DNA of 64,000 nucleotides from Symbiodinium natans (taxonomy: Eukaryota; Sar; Dinophyceae; Suessiales; Symbiodiniaceae). The notes under the pieces are model-generated. The model worked only from the letters and a program-made list of their open reading frames with translations, was not told where the DNA came from and made no database searches. A program made the position numbers and the translations under genes. The DNA is taken from NCBI GenBank assembly GCA_905221605.1, contig CAJNDS010002600.1, positions 186,001 through 250,000 of the forward strand, given 5' to 3'. Of this stretch, positions 22,401 through 34,492 are shown piece by piece. Every line of letters starts with the position of its first letter. Position 1 is the stretch's first letter.

Positions 22401-23613
22401 GGGAAACGCCAGCGCCATGCGGGCCTTGCTTGACAAGGGAACTCCAGCCTGCGTGCGCGATGGTGGAAAGCAATCCCTGCTGCATTATGCCGCACGCTCC
22501 GGAAGCGCATCTGGGATGCAACTGGGGGTGTTCGTGTAGTGCAGAGGAAGCAGGGCAGCTGATTCGGATCCTGCAGCAGAAAAGGGAGGCCTTGGGTAGC
22601 TTCAAAGAGCTTCAAGCTGAGGTGGACGTGATCCACCTGGCCGTCCAGCATGGTGCTGAGCTGGATTGTCGCGACAAGCAGCTGCGGAAGCCAAGCTGCA
22701 CGTCATTAATCACCGAAACTCCCCAGATCTCTCGAAGAACATGCTTGAGAAGCCGTGAGAACGCCTGAGATTCACCTAGCAACCTTATACCCTAAACTGC
22801 CCTAAACCCTAAACCCAACAAAGCCCGAAGCAAGAGAGCCCAAGGACGCCCCTCCACTGGGCGGCCCTCTCCGGCGACGCGGCGGTGGTGAAGGCGCTGC
22901 TGGAAGCGGCCTGCGACCCTCAGCCGCCGCTGGGGCTGAGGGATCTCGGGATTCGGGCTTAGGGTTCTTCAGGGTTTCTGTAGGGGGATGTTCAAGGGAG
23001 GGTTTTAGAGTGATGCTCAGACTCGGGGGGCGGGCGCCTTGCATCCCCGATCAGCTTCAAATTCAACCTGAAGTCTACATAGTCTAAAGCCCCCAATCCC
23101 CGAACCTTAGCCCCCTAAATCCTTCCCAGCCCGAGTTTTTTCGGAGTCTCAGGCCAAAAGTTTCCGCCTCACTGCACGAGCGGCGAACGCGACTTGCGCA
23201 GGACACGGGGGGATGCAGGGAAAGGTCCATATTGGGGATGCCTTGGGGTTCAGTGCTTTGGGGCGCCCAACAACAGGGGGACCAAATTGTTCACCCTTAC
23301 AATAAGGAGTCCCAACGCGCACATCGCACAAGGCCAGAGCGCTCAAAAGCAAGTTTGCACGTCTCAGTTCGCAGAAGCCACGTTCGGCTCAGAACTGGGC
23401 ACTAGACACCTGCCTTAATTGAAAAACCCTAATTCGTTGTCACTCCTCAAAACCAAAACCCAAATTATGAACTCTAATTATAAAGTAGGAGCCCTATTAG
23501 TAATCCCTGAAAAAAGCCCAAATTATGAGCCCTGAGCTTTTCCAGAAAACCAGGGAGCCCCCCTGAACCCTGCAGTCCCCGAAGGAGACACCGCTGGAGC
23601 TGGCAGTTTCCAG
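17363..23613 (+). CDS. Adenylation domain + carrier domain + ankyrin repeats (NRPS-like / AASDH-like)
   Basis: Activates a carboxylate as adenylate and loads it on a phosphopantetheine arm (family role). Exons: 17,363-~17,449 (VTLPALIRRRAAETPG); possible ~18,083-18,115; 18,630-18,684; 18,875-18,942 (LPMVVLQLAVME, motif A2); 19,169-19,241 (AGHYFLPLD); 19,505-19,572; ~19,743-20,234 (YVQFTSGSTGKPKG, A3; NTYGVTEA, A5); 20,367-20,840 (YRTGD, A7; GRRDTQIKLNGERIELGEVE, A8); 21,091-21,206; 21,603-~21,939 (LPITANGKIDR, A10; LGGGSVHA, carrier motif with the Ppant Ser); ~22,035-22,504; 22,554-22,677; 22,845-22,922; 23,585-23,613. Ankyrin units include APLHWAAQRCSGAVVAWLL, LLHYAARSG, VIHLAVQHGAELDCRDK and TPLHWAALSGDAAVVKALL. 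A frame break near 21,860 is unresolved. Phases match at most other joins from 18,630 to 22,922. The start and end of the gene are not established. Confidence 0.85.
19369..19447. repeat. (CCCTCAA)n variant array
   Basis: At least ten copies of a single-base variant of the usual unit, flanked by normal units. The variant has been homogenised locally. Confidence 0.95.
20241..20362. mobile_element. Hairpin element, family 2, filling the intron between A5 and A7 exons
   Basis: Contains AGTCCTTCATAGGGATTATA repeated in degenerate form, then GGGCTGTTATAGTATAAAGG and GGGGAACATCCCA. The intron 20,235-20,366 is little more than this element. GAGGCC occurs at both exon junctions (20,232-20,237 and 20,364-20,369), consistent with a target duplication. 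Confidence 0.7.
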
Positions 23614-24025
23614 GTGCGCGGTTGCAACGCACTGAGTGTTCAGGCTTCAGGGTACGTCCGAGTCTGGGTTCAAAAAAGGGTTTAATTTCGGGTACAGAAA
23701 GAAGAGTGATACAGCTCGACGCTGCGCAGAAGAAGAAGAAAAGAGCTGCAGCTCTTCGTGCTGTTTTTCTGATCTGCGAGGCATCCAGCGCTCAGTGACC
23801 TGCACTCCTTGCTGCGCGATGCAGAGCAGAGGGGAAAATCACGAGCCTACTGCAAGCATGTGCAAGCTGTTCCCCCGATGGCCTTGCAGAGCGCGTCGTA
23901 GAAGTCGCCCGAGCCCAAGTGGGGGTTTACCCCAATATAGACCGCCGAATCGTAGGATTCCCTTATAATAAGGTACCCCAAATAAGGTACCCCTACTTTC
24001 GTACACCCCCCCAAGTGGCGCCCAG

Positions 24026-26835
24026 GCGACTCCTCCGCGTCTTCAAGGCCGACCACTTCGCCTCCACCGACGCGGTGGTGCTGGAGCCGGGGCCTCGAAG
24101 CTTTGAGCGAAGATCAGCTTACACTCCAGGTTCACAGGGTTTAGGGTTCATAGGGTTTAGAGATGTTTAGAGTTCAGGCTTTAGGGTTTAGGGTTTAGAG
24201 GCACATGGGTTGACGGCTCCTCCGATTCCTGTACCACGAAACAGGCAGGAAACCCCGCCCCCGCGCGCACGCGCGCGCACGCGCCCCCACCCTGGAAGGA
24301 CCGATTCGCGCACTGGACGGACCAGATTCGCGCACCGAAACGAGGATTCACGCACCGTGGATCAAGCACTGAACCCCGCGGACTCGCGCACTAACTTTCG
24401 CCGCGCACTGGCCGTTGTAATCCTTAAAGCCACAGAACCCTAAAGCAACATCATGATATTGGTTCACAATAAAACGGGTGCAAAACCCCTAAGCCCGAAA
24501 CCACAAACCCTTCAACCTAAGCATGGAACCCTACAAAGGAAACCCTGAAACCTAGAACCATTAAAAGGCCTTTACAGGGAAGGGCCCCACGTACCTTTCG
24601 TTCCGGGGGTGGGGGGGGAGGGATTCTGTTGGCGGAGTCCAAAACCTGATTTGGTGGACTATATATCGTTCTCTATGGTTACAAAAAACCCTAGGGGAGC
24701 CTTTGGCAACCTGTTGGTGTTTTCGATGTCTCCTCACATCTGTAATCGAAAGAACATGGAACTCCACTAGGACGGCCTATACTCTGCTATTCTCAGAGCC
24801 CTCACTTCGTACCAACTACGGCCATGGCGACACTGCTTCATGATCCAGTCCACGGCGTAGCGTTGCTTTCTCTCTCCGGGTCATGGGGATCGAGTTCGCT
24901 CCACTAAGACTAAGCCTGCTTCAGCTGAGAAAACTACCCAACCCAACCCAAAACCCCAAAATTTCCGAACCCTAAACCCTGAACCCTAAACCCTAAACCC
25001 AAACCCAACCTTGAACCCTGAACCCTACACCCCTAAACCTTAAAAACCACTGAGGCTCCTGGGCCAGCGCTGCCTTCGCGTGGCCGTGCTCCTGCCGCTG
25101 GAGACGAGTGCCCTCTCTGGGCGGTCCGTGAAGCTGGAGGACAGTGCTTTTTCTACGCCCGATACCGATGGGGGGCCACCGGGCCCATGCCCGAAGTCCT
25201 TTTTTACATAACAGCTCCTCCTCATCAACGCCCTAAGCACTGAAACCCCAAGCCCTAAACCTAGGACGGCCCGACTCTATCAGAAGCCTCATAAAGACAG
25301 CCCTTACAAAACCTCCTTATCAACCCTACATGGGCAGTTCGTAGTAGGGTTTAAGTACCCTAAGTAAGGAGATAGCCTGGGAACCAAGTAAAGTTGTGTT
25401 TTACCTCATGACATGTAACCTCACTTCTAACCCATCTAACCTCATCCCTGAAAACTACACAGGAGTCCTGGATGCTTCAGGCAGAGCAACTACCGCTCGA
25501 GGCGGTCCGGAGCCTGGGCCAGGGCTCAGGATTGGTTTAGGGTTTAGGGTTTAGGGTTTCGGATTTGGGGCTTAGAGTTTAGGGTTTGGGGTTTAGGGTT
25601 TAGGGTTTGGGATGTTTAGGCTTCTTGGGAGATTTGGGGCTAGGGCTATGCAGAAGGGCCGCCCTCACTGGCGCTGCGCACTTAGGACGTTCTACTCCTC
25701 AGCCCTCCCCTCCCAATCACGCGGGGCATGACCCTAAACCAAAAAAAACCCTAAACCCTAAACCCTAAACCCTAAACCCTAAACCCTAAACCCTAAACCC
25801 TAAACCCTAAACCCTAAACCCTAAACCCTAAACCCTAAACCCTAAACCCCAGCCTGAGCCTTCCCCAGGTGCTGCAGATCTTCGAGGCCTGCGTCGACCC
25901 CCAGAGCAGCAAAGAGGCCTTCAGCTCCGCCGCGGCCAGCGAGGCTCGCGGGCGCCAAAAACCTACTTACTTAGGGTTTAGGGTTTAGGGTTTAGGGTTT
26001 AGGGTTTAGGGTTTAGGGTTTAGGGTTTAGGGTTTAGGGTTTAGGGTTAAGGAACTAGGGGTTCAGGGGCTCAGGACTTAGGGGTTTCGGGCACAGTTTA
26101 GTGTTTTAGGGGTTTAGGGTACCTTGGTACCTAAAGCACCAAGAAACAATCGGTTTCGGAGATGTTTGGGACAACTGGCTTGGGGTCCGAAGCTTGGAGA
26201 GTTGTTTGCGGCGATGGGGTGGATTTCATTCCGATAGCCAGCCTATGGCCAGTTACGATGCATTCGCACCCCTTCTGTCAAGGTCCAACATCGCAGCACT
26301 GAGCTTGCCCTACAAACTGATACACATGTAATCGCCATAGCAGCCCTGATAGCCCTCATAACCCTATTGCCCCTAATACTACCCAACCGCCCTAAACCCT
26401 AAATCCTTAGCCCTAAATCCTAAACCCTAAACCCTAAACCCTAAACCTGGCTCCAAGCCCCGAGCAGGCCGATGATGGAGCGGCAAAGGCGGCGGCCCTC
26501 CGCGTGGGCCCGGCACTCAGAGAGGGGCACGCTGGGTACGCAGAATAGGTTCGTCTAAGTTACCAGGATCTTGGGAACCCGATTCTTACATGGTTCAGGG
26601 TTTAGGGTTTAGGGTTAGGGGGCTCACCTCCCCACGATTTGGGAGTCCCAGCACAGCTTGTCCTGATAGTTTGGACCAAGATCTAGGTTCCTTTTGTCCT
26701 TCCAGATCAGGAAACAAAGAAAACACAGAACCCTAACCCTAAACCCTAAACCCTCAACGTCCGCTCGAAAACCTCTGTCAGGCCACGAGCTTCTGGCATG
26801 GCAGCAGCAAGGGCTGCAGCCCTTGGCCGCAAGCA
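24026..26835 (+). CDS. Orphan exons of unknown function
   Basis: Short GC-rich segments lie between C-rich and G-rich arrays and look coding, but no family was recognised. They are about 24,026-24,095 (RLLRVFKADHFASTDAVVLE), 25,056-25,125 (RLLGQRCLRVAVLLPLE), 25,472-25,525 (AEQLPLEAVRSLGQG), 25,870-25,950 (VLQIFEACVDPQSSKEAF) and 26,475-26,545 (QADDGAAKAAALRVGPAL). A weak segment is at about 26,780-26,835. They may be the C-terminal part of the adenylation/ankyrin gene or a separate gene. The stretch 24,200-25,030 and the AT/GTA-rich 27,120-27,300 show no coding signal. The GCGCAC-rich tract at 24,258-24,290 is simple sequence. Confidence 0.4.
25743..25850. repeat. CCCTAAA array
   Basis: About 15 units. 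The partner G-rich array 25,972-26,046 lies after the exon at 25,870-25,950. Confidence 0.95.
25972..26046. repeat. TTTAGGG array
   Basis: About ten pure units following the candidate exon. Confidence 0.95.
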
Positions 26836-27670
26836 CAGATAGGGCTTTAGCGTTTAGGGTTTAGGGTGTCGGGTTTAGGGTTTAGGATTTAGGGTTTAGG
26901 GTTTAGGGTTTGGGGCCCGAAACCTTACAAGATTTGCAGGTTTAAGGGTTTAGGGTTTAGTCGGCTTAGGGTTTGAGGTTTCAGGTCAACCCTGCACATA
27001 TACAGGGCAGAACCCCCCAAAACGGTAGTTAATTAATTGGAAGACCCTGGCAACTACGCCACATCTAGGGTTCGGGGATCCGTCATCTAAAAGCTTTCAA
27101 CCCTAAACCCTGGCTTCCGTACAGTGTTACTAAACACTTGATAGTGGCGACAGCAGTGAGGATCAGTAGTAATAGTCGTAAGAGTCACCAATCGTCGCAA
27201 TCGTCGTATTAGCTCGTACTCGTAGAAATCGTAGTTGTTGTAGTATGAGTAGCAATCGTAGCCAGAGTAGCAATTGTAGCAGTAGCCATAGCTGTACCTT
27301 TCACGAACCAGCTATGTATTCAGTTCGCAAGAATGGACAATGATTCTAAACTTGGGATGATGGATCCCAAGCCCTTTGCGCTTCGTCTGCCCCATCCTAC
27401 AATAACCCCCTGGTAGGACTACAGGAACCCTAAAATTTTATCCCCGAAGAACGCGATATCCGGCTTCCTTTGTATGATGCGCTGCTCATTCTTTCGAAGC
27501 CGAGACCTGGCTCAATTTTTTCGCCTTGGGATTTAGGGTCTAAGGGCGAGCGGCACTCGCAGTCACTACGGCTGTGCGCCAGAAGTGAGTGTTTCAAGGA
27601 AGTAACACCTCGGAGTTGCTGCCAGCGTCCTTCACAAGCTGAGTGGCCGATGTCCAATGGCTATCCGAAG

Positions 27671-30600
27671 GAAGGCTTCAATTTGGTTGGATCCTGGGAC
27701 GACTGGAAGAGCCTCCCGGCCAGTGTGGGACTGTTTGGGACCTGAGTTGCAAGGGCCTTGATTGGACATACATGGCCAGTTCGGGCCCGATTGTGGCCCA
27801 CAAAAAAAGTTCGGAACACCAACAACGCTAAATCTGTCCAACCCAGAAGTCTGGACCCTGAAACAATCGTAAAGTTCCCAACCCCAAACCAAAAAACCTA
27901 GCCGCCAAACCCCAAATCCGTGGGGACCCAGTGAACTCGGAAAGGGTTTCCGGTCAATCTGCTCTCAGCAGGGTACATGTAGTCCGTAGCCCAAGGACGC
28001 CTGAACCCCTAAGCCCCAAATGTCCCGAACCCAATCCTAAAAATTTGAAGAAACCGGAAACCCCAAACTCCAAACCCTAACCCTAAACCCTACAGTCCCG
28101 AACTCTATAAACCCGCTGTAGTCCCTACACCCTAAAACCCTATAGCCCGGAAGACCCAAGCAGACCTTTCAGCCCAGGCTTTGTCCCGCTGAGCCGCAGC
28201 GGCCAAAACCAGGCCTTCGTGGCCCGCGTCCCCGTGCGGCGTCCGCCAGGTCTTGAGGAGCCTTCGGGGACTAAATGAGCCCTAAAACCTGGCGTTTAGG
28301 GTTTCGGGTTTAGGGTTTAGGGGCTTAGGGTTTAGGGTTTGGGGGTCAGATGCCCTTTACTACTATGTTTCCTATGCCGTATACTACTATGTTTCCCGTA
28401 TAAGGTGTAAACCCTTTCAGGGTTCATATGGTTTTCAAGGACTGTCAGCTTTGGGTTTAGGGTTTAGGGGCTCAGGCTCTCAGGGCCTTGAGGGCTGTTG
28501 ATCTTGAGGGCGTAGGACCTCCAGCGATGTAGGACGTTAGGTTTCGGGGTTCTGAGGGTTTGAAAAGAACAAAGTTCAGATGCTTTCATGGGTGCAAGAC
28601 TCCGTCGGTTTTTTTTTTGTCGCCCCCAGCCACGAGGAGTTCCAGATCCTGCAGGGCCAGGATTGGACAGCCCGCTACTATCCCACCGCCCGCGGGGAGG
28701 GCGTGGAAGGCCCCGGGAATGTGCACGGACGCAACTTCCGGGTCACCGCGCTGCCCGCGAACTGCATGCAGCTGGAGATCTTGTGGGATCTGCTGGGGCG
28801 CCAGGTCAAGTGGAAGTTCCTGAATGCCGCAGAGCAGGAGATACAAACAGAGCCGGCCGAGAAGAAAGCTGCGGCAAAGAAGGGAGCCAAAGCACGCTCC
28901 GCACCGCGGCGGGCCTCAAACAGAGGCCCCTTCTTCCTGGTTGGATCCTGGGACAACTGGAAAGGCCGGAAGCATTCCGGAAGCATCCCCGCCTACCCTA
29001 CCGAAATAGCTCTATCTCACAGTTGGTTCCCACTACGTCCCTGATTCTTACGGGGTGGCAATGTTAAGGTTAGGGAACTGTTAAGGCTTCCCCAAGCTTT
29101 TGTGCAGGTTTCGCGGAGTTCCTGCCATATGGCGATGCTTTCCGAACGAAGGTCAAGCTGGGGGGCATGAACCAGGCGGGAAAGTTCTCAAAATCATGAC
29201 GCCTTCTTGAAATACCGGCCGCCGTAATATGTGTTTCAGAGAGGTACACCCCCCCCCCCTCCCCATGCCCCATGCAAAAAGAGACCCTTTGGTGGACTAC
29301 GTGAACCCTGAATGGGGTCATGGTCCATATTCTTTATCGTTTTGTTTTGCAAAATGGGTTGTTGCGATGGCGATCCCAAATCCCTGGCCGCCATTCACTT
29401 TTAGACCCCAAAGGGTTTGCAGCCCCATCTGCTTCAAAAGGGATTATCGTACTTCGATCCCAAGTCAAGGCTGCCGGCTTAGCGTCTTGTTCCTGCCGGA
29501 AGTTTCTCCTGCAACGTCATTTATAGAATCATAGAACTTGCTTTACAAGTCAATTGGGGTTACGGTTTGCCTTTCACGTTCAATCATGGGCCTTTCGGAA
29601 CCCTGAGCTAGGAGGGGTATACAAAGATAGACTCCCCGGAAAAAAGGTCCAAGCCCTAAATCCGCAACCTTGACATGGGGAGTTCTGATGGGGTAGCCTC
29701 CATACGCGGTTCCGTGTTTTAATCCCCAGAGTGGCTAAACCCTAAACCCTGAAACCTCAACCCTCAACCCTAAACCCCACTTTAAACCCGAAGCCCTAAA
29801 CCTTAAACCCTAAACCCGAAACCCTAAATCCTAAACCCTGAACCTTACTTCAGAGATCCTCGAATCTTTCCCCCAAGGTGGAGTTCCAGGTCGTGGTGGC
29901 TCGGGACTGGAACCGGCGCTTCCATCCGACCTCATCAGGCACGGGCTTCAGGGTTTAGGGGTTTAGGGTTTGGGGTTTAGGGTTCAGGGTTTAGGGTTTA
30001 GGGGGTTTAGGGTTTAAGGGTTCGGCGTAGGGTTTAGGGTCTAGGGTTCAGGGTGCAGGCTTTAGGGTTCAGGGTTTATTGGGGTTTAGGGCCCCACCAG
30101 AAGCCACACAAAGCCCCCACAATCCTGAACGCACTCCCCCCGAAAGTCCTGCCCGCTAAGATCCTGGCAAGCAAAACAACCTCCACGCAATAGTTCACCA
30201 ACAACCTCGAAAATCCTACCAACAACCCTTCAAGAGTCCCCCTAAACCCTAAACCCCAAACCCCAAACCCCAAACCCCAAACCCTAAACAGGTGAGGGCT
30301 TGGCTGGACCTGATCAGGGCCACGGGCTGAACTGGCGCGCGGCCGTGGCCGGCAAGAAGCTGGGGTGGCACGATTCAAGGGTTACTCTTGAACCCCCAAA
30401 GCCGAAACGGTTTAGGGTTTAGGGTTTAGGGTTTAGGGTTTAGGGTTTAGGGTTTAGGGTTTAGGGTTTAGGGTTAAGGCTACCATTCTCTTCAAGGAAG
30501 TTGTGCAGAAATTCAGAAGAGCTAAGTTGCTTCAGAAAACCATAGCAAGGAAGCTGCCATAATAGTTAAGGAGCCTAAGTTAAGTTACCATTACAGTGAA

Positions 30601-33305
30601 GGGAATATGGGTAACATGGTTTACTCTGCTCACTTTTGGGTTTACATCCATAATATTTCTTGAGTTAAGTTGCCATCACAAGTAGAAAGGGAGCCATATG
30701 ATTTGGAATGGGTCCATTCAGGGGTTTGTAGGGTTTAGGGTTAAGAACCATACCGGTTAGCAAATTAAGTTACCCCAATGAAGGCAAGCATGTTTGATTT
30801 GACATCCAGAAAGTTGAGCTATGATTTTTGTAGTCCATATCCAGCAGGTTTCGTTGACGTGAGGAAACGACTGTCTTGCTTGTCCGCAGTATCCATAGTC
30901 CTCAACAGACCAGGAAGTGGCTGGAAGTTACCTGGTGCCCCGACCGCGCCCCCTATGTGGAGTGGATGCTTGGATTCTGAAAACCCTAAGCCTTCAACTC
31001 TAAACCTTTCAGTTTCAGGGTGTATTGACGTTTTATTAGGAATTTGTAGTCTGGGGCCTTGAAGCTGAAGGTCGTTTGGTTTGGGGTCTAAGGCCAAGGT
31101 AGTAGGGTTTAGGATTTTGGCTTTCGGCTTTGGGGGAGCCCTAAGCCCCGAACCTGAAGCCCTTGCCCCTACCATCCCACAAGACCATCGAACCGCAAGC
31201 AACCACAAGACGAAAACATGTCGAAAACACCGAGGCCGCAAATAAAGGCGCTAGCGCCGAAGCGCGCAAACTCTAAAGGCAAAACGAGCAAACCCACTCA
31301 TTCCTAATCCAACCCCCGACCCTTCCTCCCCCCTCAAGTTTTAAACCACTTAAACCCAAAACCCCTAAATTGAACCCCTAAACCCCGCCTAAGCCCCTAA
31401 ACCCCAACACCTTAAGCTCGCCCTAAACCCTAAACCCTAAACCCTAAACCCTAAACCCTAAACCCTAAACCCTAAACCCTAAACCCTAAACCCTAAACCC
31501 TAAACCCTAAACCCTAAACCCTAAACCCTAAACTGCAAAGGAGCAGCCCGGACCCCGCAGAAGCGCACGCGGCGGCGGCGGAGGACTTTGCATCCATGCT
31601 CCGAGACCTGGCCCAGGCGCTTCCGTGGCCTTAGGGTTTAGGGTTTAGGGTTTAGGGTTTAGGGTTTAGGGTTTAGGGTTTAGGGTTTAGGGTTTAGGGT
31701 TTAGGGTTTAGGGTTTAGGGTTTAGGGTTTAGGGTTTTGGATTTAGGGTTTAGGGGCTTAGTTAGGACTTGCGGTCTAGGGTTGAGGGTTTAGGGTTTGG
31801 TATGTTTAGGGTTGCGGGTTTAGGGTTTAGGGTTCGGCTGCCCTGGAAAAGTCGACCTCGAGAAGCATTACGTTCCCCTCAGAATATAGGCTATTTAGGG
31901 ATAGTCAAGCCTAATTTTGACGCTACGCGACCCGCCTCGGCCTGGCCCAGCGCAGCCCTCTGTGGAGTCCGCCTATAACATTCCTGGTGTGGGGTGGGGG
32001 TGGTGGGGTGGGGCTGGGGGGGGGGGCCTGTGAGCCCAAACTGCCTGGTCCTGATGCACGGTCGCCTTCCACACACATGTTGGCTAGGGAGGGTACCCAT
32101 TTCAGCCAAAAAAGTGGCCAATGAGGGGCGCGCAATGGTTGAGGTGGCATGCCTGCTTTGTGCTTCCCATACACCTATGGCCCAAGGCCTCGGCGGATTA
32201 AGGGTTTGTAGGGGGAACCCAAGGGGGGTCAGGGGGGTAGTAGGGAAACCCTAAAATGAAAGGGTTTAGGGTTCAAACCTGGGTTTAGGTTTTTAAGTTC
32301 TGCTCGAGCGACTTGACCCCAAACCTTAACCCCGCAAGCCACAAAGCCCCCGAACCCCTAAGCTCCAACCCTCAAGCAAAGCCTAAGCCCTAAACCTTCA
32401 GCCTCAACCCTAAAACCAAAGCCTAAGGACCCTGAACCCAAAACCCACAATCCTCAAGACCCTAGATCTTAAACCCGAAACCTTGCTTCACGCATGTCAA
32501 AGGGACAGGAGTTCGTTCAGAGTGAAAGCCCGCTCCCAAAAATCAAAAAACCCTCCCTCAATATGGGCCGTTTATTAGTGAGCTTGTATATCTCCTTATA
32601 TACCCTGTAAAGCCCGAGGGCCCATGCTTCAGAACCCTTGTTAAGGGCCTACTTCCCTTCGAAACACGTAAACACCTAAACACCTAAACACCTAAACACC
32701 TAAACACCTAAACACCTAAACACCTAAACACCTAAACACCTAAACACCTAAACACCTAAACACCTAAACACCTAAACACCTAAACCCTAAACCCTAAACC
32801 CCGCCCCTCACACCGCCAGGAGGGAAGCGGCGCCTGGAGTCGGGGGATGGCAGGTGACCCAGCTTAACATGCGTTGAATTTAAAAAAACCCAAACGGTTG
32901 GGCTAAGCCCTCGAATGCGGCCCTAACGCCTACTCCCCCATCCTCCCAAAGTCACCCGAAGACATGGCTCGTCCGAGTAGAGTCCCTGTTTCCTGGATGG
33001 GTTTGGGGGCCCTCAGCCCTAAACCCTAAAGCCCACGAACCCCCCGAGCACCGTAACGCTAGACCTGAAACCTCGACCTAGAAAACCCTAGACCCCAAGA
33101 CCTCAGCCATGAACCCTAAACTCTAAACCCTAAACCCTAACCCTAAACCCTAAACCCTAAACCCGAAACCCGAAACCCGAAACCCGAAACCCTAAACCCG
33201 AAACCCTAAACCCTAAACCCTAAGCCCAGGCATCTTCGAGGCCCTGCCCCGCTGCCAGCGCTCTTCGCCCTACGGCGCCAAAGCCGAGAACGAAGCAACC
33301 GCCAG
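27671..33305 (+). CDS. Protein with repeated starch-binding-type (CBM20/48-like) modules
   Basis: Likely binds alpha-glucan; the role is inferred from the LVGSWDxWK motif typical of CBM20/48 (AMPK-beta-like) folds. Exons: 27,671-~27,709 (FNLVGSWDDWK), 28,213-28,257 (AFVARVPVRRPPGLE), 28,637-28,964 (EFQILQGQDWTARYYP then a Lys/Ala-rich linker and FFLVGSWDNWK), 29,108-29,175 (FAEFLPYGDAFRTKVKLGG), 29,878-29,938 (VEFQVVVARDWNRRFHP), 30,292-30,358 (GPDQGHGLNWRAAVAG), 30,914-30,967 (KWLEVTWCP), 31,541-31,627 (Ala-rich helix), 32,820-~32,845 and 33,230-33,305. At least two module copies share the order GSWDxWK, FxxKV, EFQ...DW...YP, GHGxNWR. Phases match from 28,213 to 31,627. The ends of the gene are not defined, and it may continue with the exons at 34-41 kb. 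Confidence 0.7.
28265..28440. mobile_element. Family 3 element (interrupted copy)
   Basis: It begins GGGGACTAAATGAGCCCTAA and ends AACCCTTTCAGGGTTCATAT, with two TACTACTATGTTTCC direct repeats and a small TTTAGGG array inside. Confidence 0.65.
30408..30477. repeat. TTTAGGG array
   Basis: Pure units after the exon ending at 30,358. Confidence 0.95.
31423..31533. repeat. CCCTAAA array ending 7 nt before exon 31,541
   Basis: About 16 pure units. The exon is followed after 5 nt by the array at 31,633, so this exon is held tightly between the two orientations. Confidence 0.95.
31633..31756. repeat. TTTAGGG array starting 5 nt after the GC donor
   Basis: About 15 units on the donor side of the next intron. 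Confidence 0.95.
32665..32802. repeat. (CACCTAAA)n variant array
   Basis: About 14 identical copies of an 8-base variant followed by normal CCCTAAA units, just before the exon at 32,820. Confidence 0.95.
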
Positions 33306-33369
33306 GTCCGGTGGGGGGGTTTAGGGTTTAGGGTTTTAGGGTTTTAGGGTTTAGGGTTTAGGGTTCAGG

Positions 33370-33402
33370 GTGGGCGGGGGGGGGGGGGGGGGGGGGGGGG
33401 GG
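33370..33402. repeat. Poly(G) tract
   Basis: About 30 G residues following TTTAGGG units. Confidence 0.9.
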
Positions 33403-34203
33403 TGAGGGTGATTCCTCAGTAATTGAAACTTAAGATCGATGTTTTGCAAACGTAGATTGTGGTCGAATTAGGTTGGCCAGGTTTGAATAAAATTGTTCGA
33501 TAAGTCAGTTTGACCCCAATTACATTCTTCGAGTTAGTTGAACTATGATTCTCTACATTCTTCACCTATTCAACTGGCCTGGGATTGGTAGCAGCTTTCA
33601 AGCATTTAGCTTGGATTCTTCTGGTGAAGCCGTTGGACCCTTCCATCCGCATTTTGACGCAACGACATGAGTTAAAGCTATTTACAGCATAGTTAAAGCA
33701 ATTCCTTAATATAAGCTGCTCTACGTGTTGAAAGGGGGCGGGTTTAGATATTTTGGATAGTGTGGTGGGGTTTAGATATATTAGATACTGTAGTGTCTTT
33801 AGACCACAGGTGCTTTTCGTTTGAATTGTTTACAGTAATAGCGAGATGTGGAAAGGGGAGAATGAAATAGTTTCGGGGGTGGGAAGTCTTCTTGCCTTCG
33901 ATTTTCGTTGACTTCTTGCTCTCCGTTTTGTCCTTTCCTTGTTTTTGCTTGTTTAAAGCCTTTTGCTTTTGCCACCTTACCCTCACCCACCTCCCCTGCC
34001 TCCTTTTTGTTTAAGCGGCTGAACGAAAAGCCGGCAGAAGAACTGAAGGTGTCAAAATCAAGCAAAACATCAAAAAATAGCAGTGGTTTGGGCTTTAGGA
34101 AAAATTCCTGAGGCCCTAAATCTCAAGCGCCCTAAGCTCCACACCTTAAGCCCTTTAAAGACCCTAAACGGCCCTAAGCCCCATCTTGCAAGGCCCCCTG
34201 GTT

Positions 34204-34492
34204 CTTAGTAGGGAATGAGGCAACATAGGGCCCCTACATGTACCTTTTAAGGGAATATGTAGGGTACCTCAATTTCCCCCATTCCCTACGAAGCATCATT
34301 CCCCCACTCCCCTACTCAGTATCAGCCAGAAGGTGCCTACTGGCCACCTTAAGGAAACCCTTTAAGGGAATATGTAGGGTACCTCAATTAGGCTCTTCAT
34401 ATACCCTTTAAGGGAATATGTTGGATTATGTTGGGTACCTCAATCCCCAATTCCCCTACAAAGAACCAGCCAGAAGGTGCCTTCTGGCCACC
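34204..34492. mobile_element. Tandem copies of an inverted-repeat element (AAGGGAATATGTAGGGTACCTC unit)
   Basis: CCTTTTAAGGGAATATGTAG followed by GGTACCTCAAT occurs three times between 34,242 and 34,443, and AGCCAGAAGGTGCC(T/C)TCTGGCCACCTT occurs twice (about 34,324 and 34,466). The repeated block ends in the exon-like sequence at about 34,490. Confidence 0.75.

Noticed and set aside
21514-22605. The longest minus-strand frame in the window (363 residues)
   Set aside because: It is antisense to the carrier and ankyrin exons, and its translation has no recognisable domain.
24230-24420. Coding frame across the GCGCAC-rich stretch
   Set aside because: Low-complexity GCGCAC units with recurring GATTCGCGCAC; the frame exists because stops are rare in this composition.
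27120-27310. CRISPR-like or tRNA-like repeat in the GTAGTA/AATCGTAG stretch
   Set aside because: It is an irregular trinucleotide-rich simple sequence without constant repeats and spacers or a cloverleaf.
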